Below, in pieces: positions 25,548 through 32,101 of a stretch of 32,101 nt of DNA. The notes under the pieces are model-generated. The model was given only the letters and a program-made list of their open reading frames with translations, was not told where the DNA came from and did no database searches. Made by a program: the position numbers and the translations under genes. Each line of letters opens with the position of its first letter. The first letter of the stretch is position 1. Source of the stretch: Eggerthellaceae bacterium UBA5808 (lineage in GTDB: Bacteria > Actinomycetota > Coriobacteriia > Coriobacteriales > Eggerthellaceae); the NCBI GenBank assembly GCA_002417975.1, contig DIDE01000057.1:8658-40758 (forward strand). The letters are read 5' to 3'.

Positions 25548-26756
25548 TTATCCAAGCTTAGAACCATGAGAAGAAGCATAATGCGAATGGCGCTTCCATC
25601 CGTCAACAAATGCAAACAGTACTATCCCCACAATTAAGCAGACAATGTTGATCCCAATATTGAATTCAACGAGCGCATTAACCGATACCTGAGCAACAAC
25701 GAGTCCACCAAGAGCTGATCCAGCCGCATTACCTAGTTGCAAAAAAGAATTCGAAAGTCCGATAACGACCGTTGGCTGCTCGGGAGCAAGTTGCACCAAA
25801 TTCAAATTTTGCGCGGGAAGGAACGACCAGCGTGCCGTCATCCAAATGCAAAGTAAGACAACCACAATCGCCAGCGGAGGGAACAGCCCACATAAAAAGA
25901 TAAAGGGAATAATCTGCAGAACAAGTCCGGCAATAATCGTTATATGCGCTCCCCTTTTATCAGCAAAATGTCCGCCCGCACGCGTACCAATCACGCTCAT
26001 AAGACCAACGAGCAAAAGAATACAACTAACAAGCGACGTATTATCAGAAACAAAGCCATTAAGATACGGCGTTATATAACTGTTAAAAAGCGAAAATGCT
26101 ACAAACGTAAGAAACGTCATGCTAAGTGCAACAACAATGCGAGGCTTCCTCAGAGGCGCTATTTGATCCAAGAAGGAAAGCACTGCTACTCCTGGCGTCT
26201 TAGGCATGCAGCGTGCTATGACAGGAATAAGAATGCATGCAAAACAAGCAAGGCAAACATAGATCGCGTGCCAACCCATAAAATCAGCAATGAAACGCCC
26301 AATAGGAATTCCTAGAACATATGCAGCGCTAAAGCCAAGAGCCACATCACCCATCGCCTGTCCTTCATGGCCCTTATCAGCTAGTCGATCAGCCATTGCA
26401 TATGATGTGGCAACAAATAGACCATGCCCAAGTCCCATCAATGCACGAGTAGCCATCAAGGAAATGTAATCCTGAAAGAATGCCATACCAGCCATGCCAA
26501 CACACATGATGACTAGACCGGTCATAAGCTGAAAACGTTTACCAAAACGTGAACTTATCATCAGGACAAAGGGAGTTCCAATAGCGTTTGTGACAGCAAA
26601 GATCGTAAGAAGCTGCCCCGCTGCAGCAATCGATACCTGTGTTGAATCAGCAATCTGATCAAGAACACCAACAATCGCAAACTGAGAGCAGCCAAGAATA
26701 AAGCAGCTTGCAGCAAGTAGATAAATCCTGTGTTTGTTAGAAAGAAACGAAATAAT
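25548..26756 (-). CDS. MFS transporter, AraJ/NepI-like drug or sugar efflux type; start codon non-canonical
   Basis: Twelve-helix major facilitator protein of about 400 residues. The first ATG (26561) would cut off TM1 and TM2; the frame upstream of it encodes the expected TM1 (IYLLAASCFILGCSQFAIVG) and TM2 (VSIAAAGQLLTIFAVTNAIG), leading into the motif A loop SSRFGKRF, so translation must begin earlier. Between there and the in-frame TAA at 26787-26789 there is no ATG, GTG or TTG; candidates are ATT at 26756 or 26753 or CTG at 26762, with AGGGA upstream. An ATG at 26793 is one base out of frame. The end given (26756) is therefore approximate. Family resembles AraJ/NepI efflux proteins; substrate unknown. 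Confidence 0.8.
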   Translation of the reverse strand: MISFLSNKHRIYLLAASCFILGCSQFAIVGVLDQIADSTQVSIAAAGQLLTIFAVTNAIGTPFVLMISSRFGKRFQLMTGLVIMCVGMAGMAFFQDYISLMATRALMGLGHGLFVATSYAMADRLADKGHEGQAMGDVALGFSAAYVLGIPIGRFIADFMGWHAIYVCLACFACILIPVIARCMPKTPGVAVLSFLDQIAPLRKPRIVVALSMTFLTFVAFSLFNSYITPYLNGFVSDNTSLVSCILLLVGLMSVIGTRAGGHFADKRGAHITIIAGLVLQIIPFIFLCGLFPPLAIVVVLLCIWMTARWSFLPAQNLNLVQLAPEQPTVVIGLSNSFLQLGNAAGSALGGLVVAQVSVNALVEFNIGINIVCLIVGIVLFAFVDGWKRHSHYASSHGSKLG

Positions 26757-26850
26757 GTCCAGCTTTCCCTGCGTTTGATTACCCTCTTAACATAGAGGAA
26801 AGCGCTTAAGAGATGCTACCGTTTTAGTGGAAATTATCTATTAAACCACA

Positions 26851-26886
26851 ACAAAATGGACCAGGAAAAATCCTGATCCATTTTGT
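26851..26886. terminator. Strong terminator hairpin after cstA
   Basis: ACAAAATGGA pairs with TCCATTTTGT (10 bp), then one mismatch, then CAGGA/TCCTG around an AAAA loop. Read leftward from cstA, the arm ends in TTTTGTTG, acceptable for intrinsic termination. It separates cstA from the MFS gene. Confidence 0.75.
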
Positions 26887-26959
26887 AACGATCAACCTTA
26901 TAACAAATTCGCATAGAAATTGTTACGCTAACCTCGGCAAACAATCCCTGACTAAGCTA

Positions 26960-28456
26960 TTAGTCAACGGATGAATCTGGAGATATAGCAGAAGCCTTAA
27001 GAGGTTCATCATCTGCATCCTCGTCAGATGCTGCACCGAGAAGACGCTGCTTAGTCGTTCCGCGCATACTGGTGCCAAGAAACACGGCAAGACAAACAAC
27101 AGCAAAGATAATGCCAGCCGTATTAGAGAACGTCGCAGATAATGAGAGCCCTTCTTTTGCCTGCAAAATATAGGCACACGTTACAGCACTCATAAACGTC
27201 GCAGGAATAGCACAAGCAAATGAGTAGATCTTACGACGTGCATGAACGGTTAAGTACACCGCAGCGGTCCAAAGAACGATCGCGGCGAGGAACTGGTTGC
27301 TCCATGAGAAGTAGCGCCAGAGAATCGTGAAGTCCATTTGCGTAAGAATACCGCCAACGAGCAAAAGCGGAATAGTAATCATAAGACGACGCTTAATCGT
27401 ACTCTGATCGATATGGAACCAATCAGAAATGATAAGACGAGCAGAACGGAATGCGGTATCACCAGAAGTAATAGGACAGATGACAACACCAAGTACAGCG
27501 AGAATACCGCCAACAGCACCCATAACACCAACGGAAATATCGTAGACAACGCCCGACTGACCAAGTGAGTTAAGAGCGTTAAGCAGTCCACCCGTTGAAT
27601 CATAGAATGCAACACCTGCAGCAGCCCAAATAAGAGCAATAATACCTTCGGCAATCATTGCACCGTAAAATATAAAGCGTGATTCGCGCTCGGTCTCGAC
27701 GCAACGCGCCATAATTGGTGCTTGCGTAGAATGAAATCCAGAGACAGCGCCACAAGCAACAGTAATAAACATGAAGGGCCAGACTGATTCACCGGTTGGA
27801 TGAAGGTCAGCAATTTGAATCTCAGGAATCGTATAACCGCCAATCATAATGCCGCCGATAACGCCAACAGCCATAACGATCAAAACGACGCCAAATATTG
27901 GATACAAACGACCAATAACCTTATCGATAGGCATAAAGCACGCGATAAGATAATAAGCGAGAATGATAAGAACCCATCCAATAACAGGGATCTGAGGAAT
28001 AATGTATTCCAGAAGCATAGCTGGACTTGTTACGAATACCGCGCCAACGAGAATGAGCAAGACAACAGAAAAGACGCGCATAACCTGCAGCACACCCTTA
28101 CCCATATAACGCCCGGTAATCTCTGGAATCGATTTACCACCGTTACGGATTGACATCATTCCGCTCATATAATCATGGACACCGCCAGCAAAGATCGATC
28201 CAAGTACAACCCATAAAAACACGCACGGGCCAAACACGGCACCCATGAGAGCTCCAAAGATTGGACCTGTACCAGCAATATTGAGCAGCTCGATTAAAAA
28301 TACCTTCCATTTAGGAAGAACCATATAATCTACGCCGTCAGCTTTTGAAACAGCTGGTGTCGGATCGTTGGTCGGGCGCATAATGCGCTCAACAACCTTA
28401 CTGTACAAGAACCCGCCAATAACAAGCACGGCAAGACATACAAAAAAAGAAACCAT
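26960..28456 (-). CDS. cstA: Carbon starvation protein A family transporter
   Basis: Large multi-helix membrane protein of 498 residues from the CstA family, whose studied members import peptides or pyruvate. The family core is clear: LLNIAGTGPIFGALMGAVFGP, VLGSIFAGGVHDYMSGMMS and RNGGKSIPEITGRYMG, followed by a run of helices; a hydrophilic acidic tail ends the protein. Length matches the short Gram-positive form. The open frame runs 21 codons further to 28519, but GGAGGG nine bases before ATG 28456 and the start of TM1 immediately after fix the start. Peptide versus pyruvate specificity cannot be told. Confidence 0.92.
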   Translation of the reverse strand: MVSFFVCLAVLVIGGFLYSKVVERIMRPTNDPTPAVSKADGVDYMVLPKWKVFLIELLNIAGTGPIFGALMGAVFGPCVFLWVVLGSIFAGGVHDYMSGMMSIRNGGKSIPEITGRYMGKGVLQVMRVFSVVLLILVGAVFVTSPAMLLEYIIPQIPVIGWVLIILAYYLIACFMPIDKVIGRLYPIFGVVLIVMAVGVIGGIMIGGYTIPEIQIADLHPTGESVWPFMFITVACGAVSGFHSTQAPIMARCVETERESRFIFYGAMIAEGIIALIWAAAGVAFYDSTGGLLNALNSLGQSGVVYDISVGVMGAVGGILAVLGVVICPITSGDTAFRSARLIISDWFHIDQSTIKRRLMITIPLLLVGGILTQMDFTILWRYFSWSNQFLAAIVLWTAAVYLTVHARRKIYSFACAIPATFMSAVTCAYILQAKEGLSLSATFSNTAGIIFAVVCLAVFLGTSMRGTTKQRLLGAASDEDADDEPLKASAISPDSSVD

Positions 28457-28778
28457 GGATCCATACCCTCCGTTTGATGGTCCGCATTCAGCGTGCCCGG
28501 TCTCATGGCACACTTTCAATTTAAACTTTGATGAGTATACGTTTATCAGTTAAATAATTTAGATGAAATGTTAATTTTTTCCCCGAACGGTATGACACAG
28601 CTGAAATATGGCGAATTAAGTAAATTATTTGCGGAGTTTTGTATATGATCTGCATATTTCTTAATACAAAATAACAAGTTGAAACACAGATGTAATACAT
28701 CAGATGGTGTTAGCCATCAGACGAATACTCATTACATTACATAAAACGGTACATAGTTGCATATTTGTGTATACCGCA
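28457..28778. other. Leader/intergenic region upstream of cstA
   Basis: 322 bases without a gene, AT-rich. A TATACT at 28534-28539 (minus strand) is the only -10-like box I would name for cstA. Two adjacent small hairpins built from CTGATG/CATCAG units lie at 28689-28718. Confidence 0.55.
28689..28718. repeat. Two adjacent small hairpins sharing a CATCAG motif
   Basis: GATGTA-A-TACATC (28689-28701) and GATGG-TGTTAG-CCATC (28703-28718, neighbouring CATCAG units at 28698 and 28715). Located 60-90 bases past the stop of the metallopeptidase gene on the strand read leftward. Confidence 0.5.
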
Positions 28779-29456
28779 TTACAGGGTAAGAAACGGAGCA
28801 TGGAGCATGCACCACTGACCCCAGTCGCTGGGAAATAGCGCGAAAATATTAAAACCAGTGATAAGCATAACGACATACATCGTCACGCATACGACAGGAA
28901 TACCTGGCAGCATATTCCGCACATCGGCTCGCGACATATTAGATCCATGCAGAGCGCAGATAAACAGATAGACACAAAGTATATAGTGCCACCAAGCTAC
29001 ACAGGTAAATATTATGAGATGAACCAGCAAGCCCATGCATACAACACCAACGACCGTCGGCGCAACTGCACCTAAAACCTTTTGAAAAGAAACAACAAAG
29101 AAAGGGCCACGGCAAGCATATGACACGTGACCAGCTCGAACAGCGTGATCATAATTTGAAACAACACCACGACGCCGAAAAAGAACTAGAGGGTGCCGCA
29201 AAGATTCAGCAATAACTATTTCATCGATACGTGCACCTGTCAAAAAAAGAACCACCGCATGGGATAATTCATGCATAAGCACGCCAGGAATCATAAGAAC
29301 ATCCCAGCAAGATCTAAATATCGAAGTCCGGCCGGGAACAATAACTCTATCGAATTCTCTTGTGAGAGCGTCAACTGCCAAACCAATAATAAGTGCACAC
29401 ACAATACTAACCAGAACTCCGTATGCAGGAAGTATGAAAGAAGATATTGACATCAT
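28779..29456 (-). CDS. Membrane metallopeptidase-like protein (M50-type HExxH)
   Basis: 225-residue integral membrane protein with a zinc motif HELSH (about residue 62, in GVLMHELSHAVVLFLTGARI) and a later SRADVRNMLPG segment that resembles the third zinc-ligand region of M50-like proteins. About five hydrophobic helices. The RHPLVLFRRRGVVSNYD insertion between them may be a soluble loop. The ATG overlaps the TGA of the diguanylate cyclase (ATGA), and no separate ribosome site is visible, so the pair is translationally coupled. Activity and substrate unproven; the family is typically called M50 metallopeptidase. Confidence 0.72.
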   Translation of the reverse strand: MMSISSFILPAYGVLVSIVCALIIGLAVDALTREFDRVIVPGRTSIFRSCWDVLMIPGVLMHELSHAVVLFLTGARIDEIVIAESLRHPLVLFRRRGVVSNYDHAVRAGHVSYACRGPFFVVSFQKVLGAVAPTVVGVVCMGLLVHLIIFTCVAWWHYILCVYLFICALHGSNMSRADVRNMLPGIPVVCVTMYVVMLITGFNIFALFPSDWGQWCMLHAPFLTL

Positions 29457-30607
29457 TCTTGTGACTGTAGCTTACTATCACTCGAAGGATCTTGATTTTT
29501 ATAACGTTTATCTTCATACATCATACGATCAATACGATCCATAAATTCATCGATGGATTCATGATCGGGATCATCATACAGTGCAGAACCATAGCTAAAG
29601 TGAAGTTGATAATCACTATGAAGCTTATTGTAAAACGCTAGACGTTTATCGATGCGCTTGACCACATCCTGAGAACTCGACATCTCAGAACCGCTGATAA
29701 TAATCAGAAATTCATCGCCGCCAAAGCGCATAACCGTATCATCAGCACGAACACAATCACGCATAATGCACACCGCATCGGCTAGAGCTTGATCTCCCAC
29801 AAGATGGCCGCAGCGATCGTTAATAAGTTTAAAGTCATCAATATCTATCATGACTACGGAGAGCTTACGCTGATGGAGCTGCATCTTTTGATAAGACTCA
29901 AGAATAGATCCCATATAACGTCGGTTTTTGGCACCAGTTAAATAGTCTGTGCTCATCGTTCGATTGAGTATATTGACAAATCCCATAATAAGAGAGAACG
30001 CCATTCCGAGAAAATCCATAGGAAGCTGAATATTGCATGTTTGAAAAACACCCAAAATCAACGCCGGCATTGGAAATAAAAGAAGCAGTTTATACGTATG
30101 AATCGGAACTTGATGGCGATGATAAATAGTAAAAGCGATCATAAGTGCCGCGAACAAGTATGCGCACACAAGCGTAATTGCTATCGCGTAAGATCGATGA
30201 TAGTCATGCGCTGCATCGAAATAAAACAGCCACTGTGCAAACACATTGCCAACAAGCATAACCATCATAAGCGCAGTTAGCATTCCAATGACTACTGCCC
30301 ATCCACGAACTTGCTGAATACTAAGATCAAAAACAAGCATAAGATAGCGAAAGTACAACAAAAAGATAACTATATATAAGATATAGCGTGCATACGTACA
30401 AACAACCGCAAACGGATACAGTACATCTATCGTCGAGCAACGGCTAATACTATCAGAAACAAAAGCCACTATCGTACTTATAATAAGAAGCTGAAACACA
30501 CGCATAGAGCGCGTGCGAAGTTCAATCGAATGATGGCACACGAAGAGAAGGTATCCTAAAACGACGACTGCGCCGACGCTTATGCTAAGCCAACCCGGTA
30601 TGTCCAA
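29453..30607 (-). CDS. Membrane diguanylate cyclase (GGDEF)
   Basis: 384 residues: about seven hydrophobic helices in the first 215 residues, then a GGDEF domain starting at STDYLTGAKNRRYM. The active site is intact (RFGGDEFLII), as is the Asp of the metal site (MIDIDDFKLIND). An inhibitory I-site RxxD is present exactly five residues before GGDEF (RADD), so the enzyme should make c-di-GMP and be product-inhibited. No EAL domain. The start is a TTG at 30607 with AGGA seven bases upstream; the next Met would lose helices. A 5' inverted repeat lies at 30671-30698. Confidence 0.9.
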   Translation of the reverse strand: MDIPGWLSISVGAVVVLGYLLFVCHHSIELRTRSMRVFQLLIISTIVAFVSDSISRCSTIDVLYPFAVVCTYARYILYIVIFLLYFRYLMLVFDLSIQQVRGWAVVIGMLTALMMVMLVGNVFAQWLFYFDAAHDYHRSYAIAITLVCAYLFAALMIAFTIYHRHQVPIHTYKLLLLFPMPALILGVFQTCNIQLPMDFLGMAFSLIMGFVNILNRTMSTDYLTGAKNRRYMGSILESYQKMQLHQRKLSVVMIDIDDFKLINDRCGHLVGDQALADAVCIMRDCVRADDTVMRFGGDEFLIIISGSEMSSSQDVVKRIDKRLAFYNKLHSDYQLHFSYGSALYDDPDHESIDEFMDRIDRMMYEDKRYKNQDPSSDSKLQSQE

Positions 30608-30670
30608 TTCACGTTCCTAACCTACGTCTGATCACATTATTATCTAACGCATGCAACATTGGATAACTGT

Positions 30671-30698
30671 AGCACGTGTACCCTATCATGCACGTGCT
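30671..30698. repeat. 8-bp inverted repeat AGCACGTG/CACGTGCT
   Basis: Perfect complements around a 12-base centre, 64-91 bases upstream of the diguanylate cyclase start. Good size and position for an operator; no regulator is identifiable. Confidence 0.55.
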
Positions 30699-30914
30699 TT
30701 ATCATCATTCTTTCACCTTGCGTGCACATACGCAAAAAATAAGTATCATTCAGTCCAAATAGTAATTATTCTCGACTCAGATATATCGATTTATAGCACA
30801 GCGTTCAGATAGTTACTAAATCTCTAACGTAGCGTCCTAACGCAACTGTTAAAAGCAAACTTCATAATCACTTTTAGACTCATATTTTATGAGCGACAGC
30901 TAATCCTGCTACCG

Positions 30915-30945
30915 CTTACAGAACTATACATGAACTCTTACAGAA
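30915..30945 (+). promoter_or_regulatory. Tandem direct repeat CTTACAGAA, 22-base period
   Basis: CTTACAGAA at 30915-30923 and again at 30937-30945. The 22-base period equals two helical turns, so both copies face the same side of DNA, like response-regulator half-sites. They end about 40 bases before the TATAAT at 30985. Confidence 0.45.
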
Positions 30946-30984
30946 TAGAATATGACGATCTATGCATACCAAGACACAATGAAA

Positions 30985-30990
30985 TATAAT
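30985..30990 (+). promoter_or_regulatory. Perfect -10 element TATAAT upstream of the scaffold/GGGtGRT genes
   Basis: TATAAT with no good -35 at 16-18 bases. If used, transcription starts near 30997 and leaves a 5' leader of about 158 bases before the ATG at 31155. Confidence 0.5.
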
Positions 30991-31154
30991 ACAGGGCTGC
31001 CTTACTATGGTGACGTATATGCGATTAATGTAGCGTAATGGTTCATTGCAAGGCGCAACAGATCAAGAACGTCTATGTGTAGGCAAACGCAGGTAGACAA
31101 ACTGTGATCAAACCGAATAGAGCGGTTGTTCGATTATTCATTGAAAGGAACTCT

Positions 31155-31847
31155 ATGCAATACACAGCTGAAGTGGAGAACATGTGTCCCATCGCCCAAG
31201 GGGTGAATCATGGACCTGCTCCCATTCCCGAAGAGGGCAAATGGGTCAAGTCAAAGGAAATCAGCGATATCAGCGGATTGACACACGGAATCGGCTGGTG
31301 CGCGCCGCAGCAAGGCACGTGTAAGCTAACGCTCAATGTTAAAAATGGCATCATCGAAGAAGCGCTCATCGAAACAATCGGTTGTTCAGGCATGACACAC
31401 TCTGCTGCAATGGCAAGCGAAATTCTCCCTGGAAAAACAATCCTTGAGGCGCTCAATACCGACCTGGTATGTGATGCAATCAATACAGCAATGCGCGAAT
31501 TGTTCCTACAAATTGTTTATGGCCGTACACAGACCGCATTCTCCGAAAATGGATTGCCTGTTGGATCGGGACTCGAAGATCTCGGCAAAGGCATGCGCAG
31601 CATGGTAGGAACCATGTATGGAAGCAAAGCTAAAGGTCCTCGCTATCTTGAGATGACCGAAGGTTATGTCACGCATGTTGCCCTCGATGAGAATAACGAA
31701 ATTATAGGATATGAATTTATAAACCTTGGTAAAGTCATGGATGCCGTCAAAAAGGGCACGGATGCGAATCAAGCAATCAAAGAAGCGACAGGCACCTATG
31801 GCCGCTACGATGAAGCAGCATCATACGTCGATCCGCGCGAGAAATAG
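31155..31847 (+). CDS. NifU/IscU-like iron-sulfur scaffold partner of GGGtGRT protein
   Basis: 230-residue soluble protein. The central block VKNGIIEEALIETIGCSGMTHSA (Cys77) matches the U-type scaffold pattern in which the Cys ligates a transient Fe-S cluster; Cys49 (GWCAPQQG) and Cys56 precede it. Proteins of this type are annotated as iron-sulfur cluster assembly scaffold and occur beside GGGtGRT genes in anaerobic Firmicutes and Actinobacteria. ATG 31155 has GAAAGGA five bases upstream; the frame extends 17 codons further without support. The next gene follows after 11 bases. Real role of the pair is not established. Confidence 0.82.
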   Translation: MQYTAEVENMCPIAQGVNHGPAPIPEEGKWVKSKEISDISGLTHGIGWCAPQQGTCKLTLNVKNGIIEEALIETIGCSGMTHSAAMASEILPGKTILEALNTDLVCDAINTAMRELFLQIVYGRTQTAFSENGLPVGSGLEDLGKGMRSMVGTMYGSKAKGPRYLEMTEGYVTHVALDENNEIIGYEFINLGKVMDAVKKGTDANQAIKEATGTYGRYDEAASYVDPREK

Positions 31848-31858
31848 GAGACCACACT

Positions 31859-32101
31859 ATGGCATTGTTTGAAAGTTATGAGCGCCGGATCGATCATATT
31901 AATCAGGTTCTTGGCGAATACAACATCGATTCTGTTGAATCATGCAGAAAGATTTGCACTGATGCAGGATTTGATCCCTATCAAATTGTCAAAGACGTTC
32001 AGCCTATTGCATTTGAAAATGCATCATGGGCATATACCGTCGGTGCAGCAATTGCACTGCGCAGTAACGTTACGTCTGCTTCCGATGCTGCTCGTAAAAT
32101 T
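31859..32101 (+). CDS. GGGtGRT family protein, N-terminal part only (window edge)
   Basis: First 81 codons, cut by the window end. Begins MALFESYERRIDHINQVLGE and continues with DPYQIVKDVQPIAFENASWAYTVGAAIAL, characteristic of the N-terminus of the ~330-residue GGGtGRT family (function unknown, named for a motif in the part not seen here). Ribosome site AGGAG eight bases before the ATG, 11 bases after the scaffold gene stop. Confidence 0.8.
   Translation, partial: MALFESYERRIDHINQVLGEYNIDSVESCRKICTDAGFDPYQIVKDVQPIAFENASWAYTVGAAIALRSNVTSASDAARKI

Larger units (their letters stand above)
30608..31154. other. Divergent intergenic region between GGDEF and scaffold/GGGtGRT genes
   Basis: About 550 bases without a gene. 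It contains an 8-bp inverted repeat (30671-30698), a smaller one TTGCGT/ACGCAA at 30718-30735, a tandem CTTACAGAA repeat (30915 and 30937), a perfect -10 TATAAT (30985-30990) and a repeated GTAGnCAAAC (31079 and 31093). Confidence 0.6.

Noticed and set aside
27338..28153. Several open frames antisense to cstA
   Set aside because: They have the low-complexity Asn/Lys/Thr composition of the reverse complement of a membrane protein gene and no ribosome sites; shadows.

Overview
The window looks like a chromosomal segment of an anaerobic Gram-positive, most likely a Coriobacteriia (Actinomycetota) relative. This is inferred from the ispH-plsC-cmk-aroA-tyrA-rluB-scpB-scpA-trpS order, the GGGtGRT gene pair typical of anaerobes, and acetate kinase/CstA fermentative metabolism. 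GC looks moderate by eye; I could not compute it or search databases, so species is not called.

Region 1 (1-13116, all minus strand): a dense housekeeping block. Transcription runs leftward from trpS through scpA, scpB and rluB, then tyrA, aroA, cmk, plsC and the 5' end of ispH, mostly with overlapping or near-overlapping stop/start codons. Further right, read leftward, are a P-loop NTPase coupled to a ROK sugar kinase, an ABC-F ATPase, trmL and a site-2-protease-like membrane peptidase.

Region 2 (13117-18039): an NSS-family sodium symporter, two tRNA operons (His-Lys and Asn-Val) with recognisable promoters and intrinsic terminators, an SDR dehydrogenase, a DUF4230-like membrane-anchored protein, a small four-helix membrane protein, and a forward tRNA with anticodon CAT.

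Region 3 (18101-23030, minus strand): the most notable part. It is a tight five-gene operon of acyl carrier protein, AMP-forming acyl ligase, GNAT acyltransferase, LuxE-like acyl-protein synthetase and LuxC-like acyl-thioester reductase. There is no luciferase (LuxAB) and no LuxD. The set predicts ATP-dependent activation of one or more carboxylic acids and NAD(P)H-dependent reduction to an aldehyde, plus N- or O-acylation by the GNAT. A 466-bp divergent intergenic region with repeated TAGTC/GACTA motifs separates it from acetate kinase.

Region 4 (23497-32101): ackA, a small orphan gene, tRNA-Arg, an MFS transporter whose reading frame has no ATG/GTG/TTG start, a CstA-family transporter, a translationally coupled pair of diguanylate cyclase and membrane metallopeptidase, then (plus strand) the NifU-like scaffold and GGGtGRT pair, the latter cut by the window end. 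All functions are from motif reading; where start codons were moved from the longest frame, the Shine-Dalgarno position is given as the reason.
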